DNA of 64,000 nt from Polycladospora coralii (GTDB taxonomy: Bacteria > Bacillota > Bacilli > Thermoactinomycetales > Thermoactinomycetaceae). The DNA is taken from assembly GCF_014773435.2 (NCBI RefSeq), contig NZ_JACXAG020000001.1:682001-746000 (forward strand). The letters run 5' to 3'. The position numbers and the translations under genes are program-made. The number at the start of each line of letters is the position of its first letter. Position 1 is the stretch's first letter. The notes below the pieces were generated by a model, which made no database searches, was not told the DNA's origin, and was given only the letters and a program-made list of their open reading frames with translations. Below are positions 61,832-64,000 of this stretch, one piece after another.

Positions 61832-61865
61832 CCGCATAAATCAGAAATGATTTATGCGGTTTTTT
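61832..61865 (+). terminator. Terminator of the CWB2 protein gene
   Basis: A perfect 12-bp stem (61832-61843 with 61848-61859) has a GAAA tetraloop and is followed by six T residues. Confidence 0.9.
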
Positions 61866-61936
61866 ATGTTTAGAGTATATTTATACCGGGTATTGATTAA
61901 ATGTTGACCAATCCCAACTTTTTTAGGAGGCTAAAT

Positions 61937-62068
61937 GTGAGTGTACTTACACCCAGTGAAGTAAAAAAGATTGAAGATCAGGCCAAACAGGAGCAACTAG
62001 CGGACCGGAAGGCAAATGAAGTTCTAAAAGAAATTAATAAGACAAACTTGAAGGAATGGGCTAAGTAA
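61937..62068 (+). CDS. Small hypothetical protein, 43 residues
   Basis: The start is GTG 61937 behind AGGAGG. The protein is highly charged and predicted helical ('VLTPSEVKKIEDQAKQEQLADRKANEVL' region), ending 'NLKEWAK'. It has its own strong terminator (62081-62124), which supports a real transcript. No family is recognised. Confidence 0.6.
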   Translation: MSVLTPSEVKKIEDQAKQEQLADRKANEVLKEINKTNLKEWAK

Positions 62069-62080
62069 ATACCCTTAACA

Positions 62081-62124
62081 TAATCATAGAGCCGTCTATA
62101 AATTTATAGACGGCTCTATGATTA
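62081..62124 (+). terminator. Perfect 44-bp palindrome terminator
   Basis: Bases 62081-62102 are the exact reverse complement of 62103-62124, with the core CATAGAGCCGTCTATA. A pyrimidine-rich TTCTCTTTTCTC tract follows. It lies between the 43-residue gene and recQ. Confidence 0.75.
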
Positions 62125-62182
62125 TTCTCTTTTCTCTTCTCTTTTATTCAGGTAAGATAGGGAGAGAAAAGGAGGGAGAAAT

Positions 62183-64000
62183 TTGTCCATCCAACAGGCA
62201 GAAGAGCTGCTCCGCACACATTTTGGTTATCCTCGCTTTCGCTTAGGGCAACGAAAAATAGTGGAGAGCCTTTTAAACGGAAACCATACCCTCGGTATCA
62301 TGCCGACTGGTGGTGGTAAATCAATTTGTTATCAAATTCCAGCGATGATGCTACCCGGTGTCACAATCGTCATTTCCCCGCTGATCTCGCTGATGAAAGA
62401 CCAAGTGGACGGATTAAATCAGCTTGGAATCCCTGCAACTTATATCAATAGTTCTTTAACACCAGCAGAAGTAGCAGCACGCATCTCCGCTATCCAACGT
62501 GGTGAAATTAAACTTTTATATATCGCACCTGAACGACTCGAAGCGGGTAATTTTCAAACTTTGCTAGACCAATTACCTGTTTATTTGGTGACAATCGATG
62601 AAGCACATTGTATCTCACAATGGGGACATGACTTTCGGCCAAGCTATCGTTCGATGGCGAAGTTTATTATGGCTTTACCGCGTCGCCCTGTGATTGCGGC
62701 TTTGACAGCAACTGCCACACTAGAAGTGCGCCAGGAGATCGCCGAGTTACTCGACATTCCGGATCAACATGTATACACCTCTTCTTTATTACGTCATAAC
62801 CTATCTTTTGCGATTCGTCATGAAAACCAAAAAGAACGATTTATTCATGCTTATTTACAAGAGCATCGCGATCAAACCGGTATTATTTATTGCTCAACCC
62901 GGAAAGAAGTGGATCAGCTTACGGACAGTCTGACTCGCCAGGGCGTCGGATGTGCCGCTTATCACGCAGGTTTAAGTGACCATGAGCGCAATATTGCGCA
63001 AGAAAAATTTGCATTTGATCAAATTCAAACCATCGTCGCTACCAACGCCTTTGGCATGGGAATCGATAAATCAAATGTTCGTTTCGTCATCCATCATAAT
63101 ATCCCAGCCAATCTCGAATCTTACTATCAAGAAGCTGGACGAGCTGGTCGCGATGGAGATGAGAGTGACTGTATTTTGTTATATGCACCGCAAGATATTC
63201 GTACCCAGAGATACCTGATCGAACAATCCGAACTCATAGCGGATCGAAAAAAGCATGAATTACACAAGCTGGTAGAAATGCAGAAGTATGCATTTACAGA
63301 TCGTTGCCTGCAACAAATCATTATGTTCTACTTTACCAAGGAAGAAGCACCACCGTGTGGGAAGTGTGCCAATTGTAAAGCGAGCAATGAAGTAGAACAG
63401 CAGGACATTACTGTAGACGCTCAAAAAGTTTTTTCGTGTATTAAGCGGATGAAGGAAAATTTTGGTATAACAACCATTGCTAAAGTCCTCAAAGGGTCTA
63501 AAAGTAAGCGCATCTTGGAGTGGAAATTAAATCAACTCTCCACTTATGGATTATTAGCAGATCGTACGGAAAAAGAGATTCAACAGCTATGCCAGTGGTT
63601 CGTATCGATGGGGTATCTGAGCATCGTACACAGCGCTTCATCGATGCCCATCATCAAGTTAACACCACTCGCCCTAGAGGTTCTAACGGGATCAGAAAAG
63701 GTTTATCAACGTATAACGGCTACAACATCACCTGCCTCTATCAGCACAGTTGCTCATGATGCATTATTTAATCGCTTAAAAGAAGTACGTAGTCAGATCT
63801 CCCTTGACACGCAACTTCCACCTTATATGATCTTTCAAGATAGCACCTTAAGAGAAATGGTGAAATGGCTACCGGAAGATGGAGAGGCGTTGTTGCAACT
63901 GAATGGGGTAACCGCCGATAAGTTGAAGTTGTATGGTCAATCCGTCATAGAAGCGATTTTGCAGTATGCGCATGAACATCAGCTCACATGCTCAACTGCA
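62183..64000 (+). CDS. recQ: ATP-dependent DNA helicase RecQ, 5' part
   Basis: The frame is open to the window end (606 codons visible). It shows helicase motif I '[16 protein letters not shown]', Ia '[13 protein letters not shown]', DEAH box '[21 protein letters not shown]', III 'ALTATAT', and V/VI '[24 protein letters not shown]' and '[15 protein letters not shown]'. A zinc-binding region ('[11 protein letters not shown]...CGKCANCK'), winged-helix (RQC) and the start of an HRDC domain ('LRSQI'-like '[32 protein letters not shown]') follow. It unwinds DNA in repair and fork restart. TTG 62183 is preceded by GGAGGG. The gene continues beyond the window. Confidence 0.95.
   Translation, partial: MSIQQAEELLRTHFGYPRFRLGQRKIVESLLNGNHTLGIMPTGGGKSICYQIPAMMLPGVTIVISPLISLMKDQVDGLNQLGIPATYINSSLTPAEVAARISAIQRGEIKLLYIAPERLEAGNFQTLLDQLPVYLVTIDEAHCISQWGHDFRPSYRSMAKFIMALPRRPVIAALTATATLEVRQEIAELLDIPDQHVYTSSLLRHNLSFAIRHENQKERFIHAYLQEHRDQTGIIYCSTRKEVDQLTDSLTRQGVGCAAYHAGLSDHERNIAQEKFAFDQIQTIVATNAFGMGIDKSNVRFVIHHNIPANLESYYQEAGRAGRDGDESDCILLYAPQDIRTQRYLIEQSELIADRKKHELHKLVEMQKYAFTDRCLQQIIMFYFTKEEAPPCGKCANCKASNEVEQQDITVDAQKVFSCIKRMKENFGITTIAKVLKGSKSKRILEWKLNQLSTYGLLADRTEKEIQQLCQWFVSMGYLSIVHSASSMPIIKLTPLALEVLTGSEKVYQRITATTSPASISTVAHDALFNRLKEVRSQISLDTQLPPYMIFQDSTLREMVKWLPEDGEALLQLNGVTADKLKLYGQSVIEAILQYAHEHQLTCSTA

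Overview
The window is a low-GC chromosome segment from an endospore-forming member of the Bacillota. The evidence is Bacillales-type AGGAGG ribosome binding sites, frequent TTG starts, and genes typical of spore formers: a YheC/YheD-type ATP-grasp protein, SpoVR, PrkA with YhbH, and a sporulenol/hopene-type cyclase. The gene mix (kynurenine, phenylacetate and hopanoid genes plus giant repeat proteins) would fit Thermoactinomycetaceae or a relative, but that family placement is inference. There is no rRNA, CRISPR array, insertion sequence or integrated prophage. The window opens inside a YheC/D-like gene and closes inside recQ.

Layout. 1-10.2 kb: the YheC/D fragment, a GNAT acetyltransferase, an NlpC/P60 endopeptidase, then a 2200-residue protein built almost entirely of about 195 ten-residue repeats that never lose register, then spoVR. 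10.4-14 kb: a LysR regulator divergent from a cysteine hydrolase, a small membrane protein and an exopolyphosphatase-like protein. 14.2-17.3 kb: the kynA-kynU-kynB operon converting tryptophan to anthranilate. 17.5-23.9 kb: DegV with a nucleotide-sugar-type epimerase, a squalene-hopene/sporulenol-type cyclase, a cytochrome P450, and an ArsR regulator followed by an SDR that appears to share its operator. 24.2-26.6 kb: a HigBA-like toxin-antitoxin pair and a KtrB potassium channel.

27.6-32.7 kb: a six-gene minus-strand operon (msrA, lipoprotein msrB, a mercuric-reductase-like flavoprotein, a TVP38/TMEM64 membrane protein, response regulator, histidine kinase) that looks like a dedicated envelope redox-repair unit with its own two-component system. 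32.9-40.9 kb: mostly single envelope genes, including a protein resembling a metallopeptidase that has lost its zinc-site motif, lipoproteins, DoxX, a subtilisin, an alpha/beta hydrolase and a patatin. 41-44.1 kb: prkA-yhbH. 44.5-50.3 kb: housekeeping genes (HAD phosphatase, MTAP-like phosphorylase, trmL, amidase, DNA alkyl transferase, queG, rnhA). 50.5-51.4 kb: two identical tRNA-Pro genes, a holin-like small gene and a tRNA-Leu gene.

51.5-59.3 kb: a ten-gene phenylacetate-type catabolic operon led by a TetR regulator (paaABCD, EthD-like, paaH, a degenerate 3-hydroxyacyl-CoA dehydrogenase paralogue, thiolase, aldehyde dehydrogenase). Its paaD frame has no ATG, GTG or TTG start. 59.4-64 kb: a GNAT enzyme, a secreted three-repeat cell-wall-binding (CWB2) protein, a 43-residue small gene and recQ.

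The most unusual items are the decapeptide-repeat giant with its nested 360-bp repeats, the msr/flavoprotein/TVP38/two-component operon, the apparent pseudo-protease and the start-less paaD.
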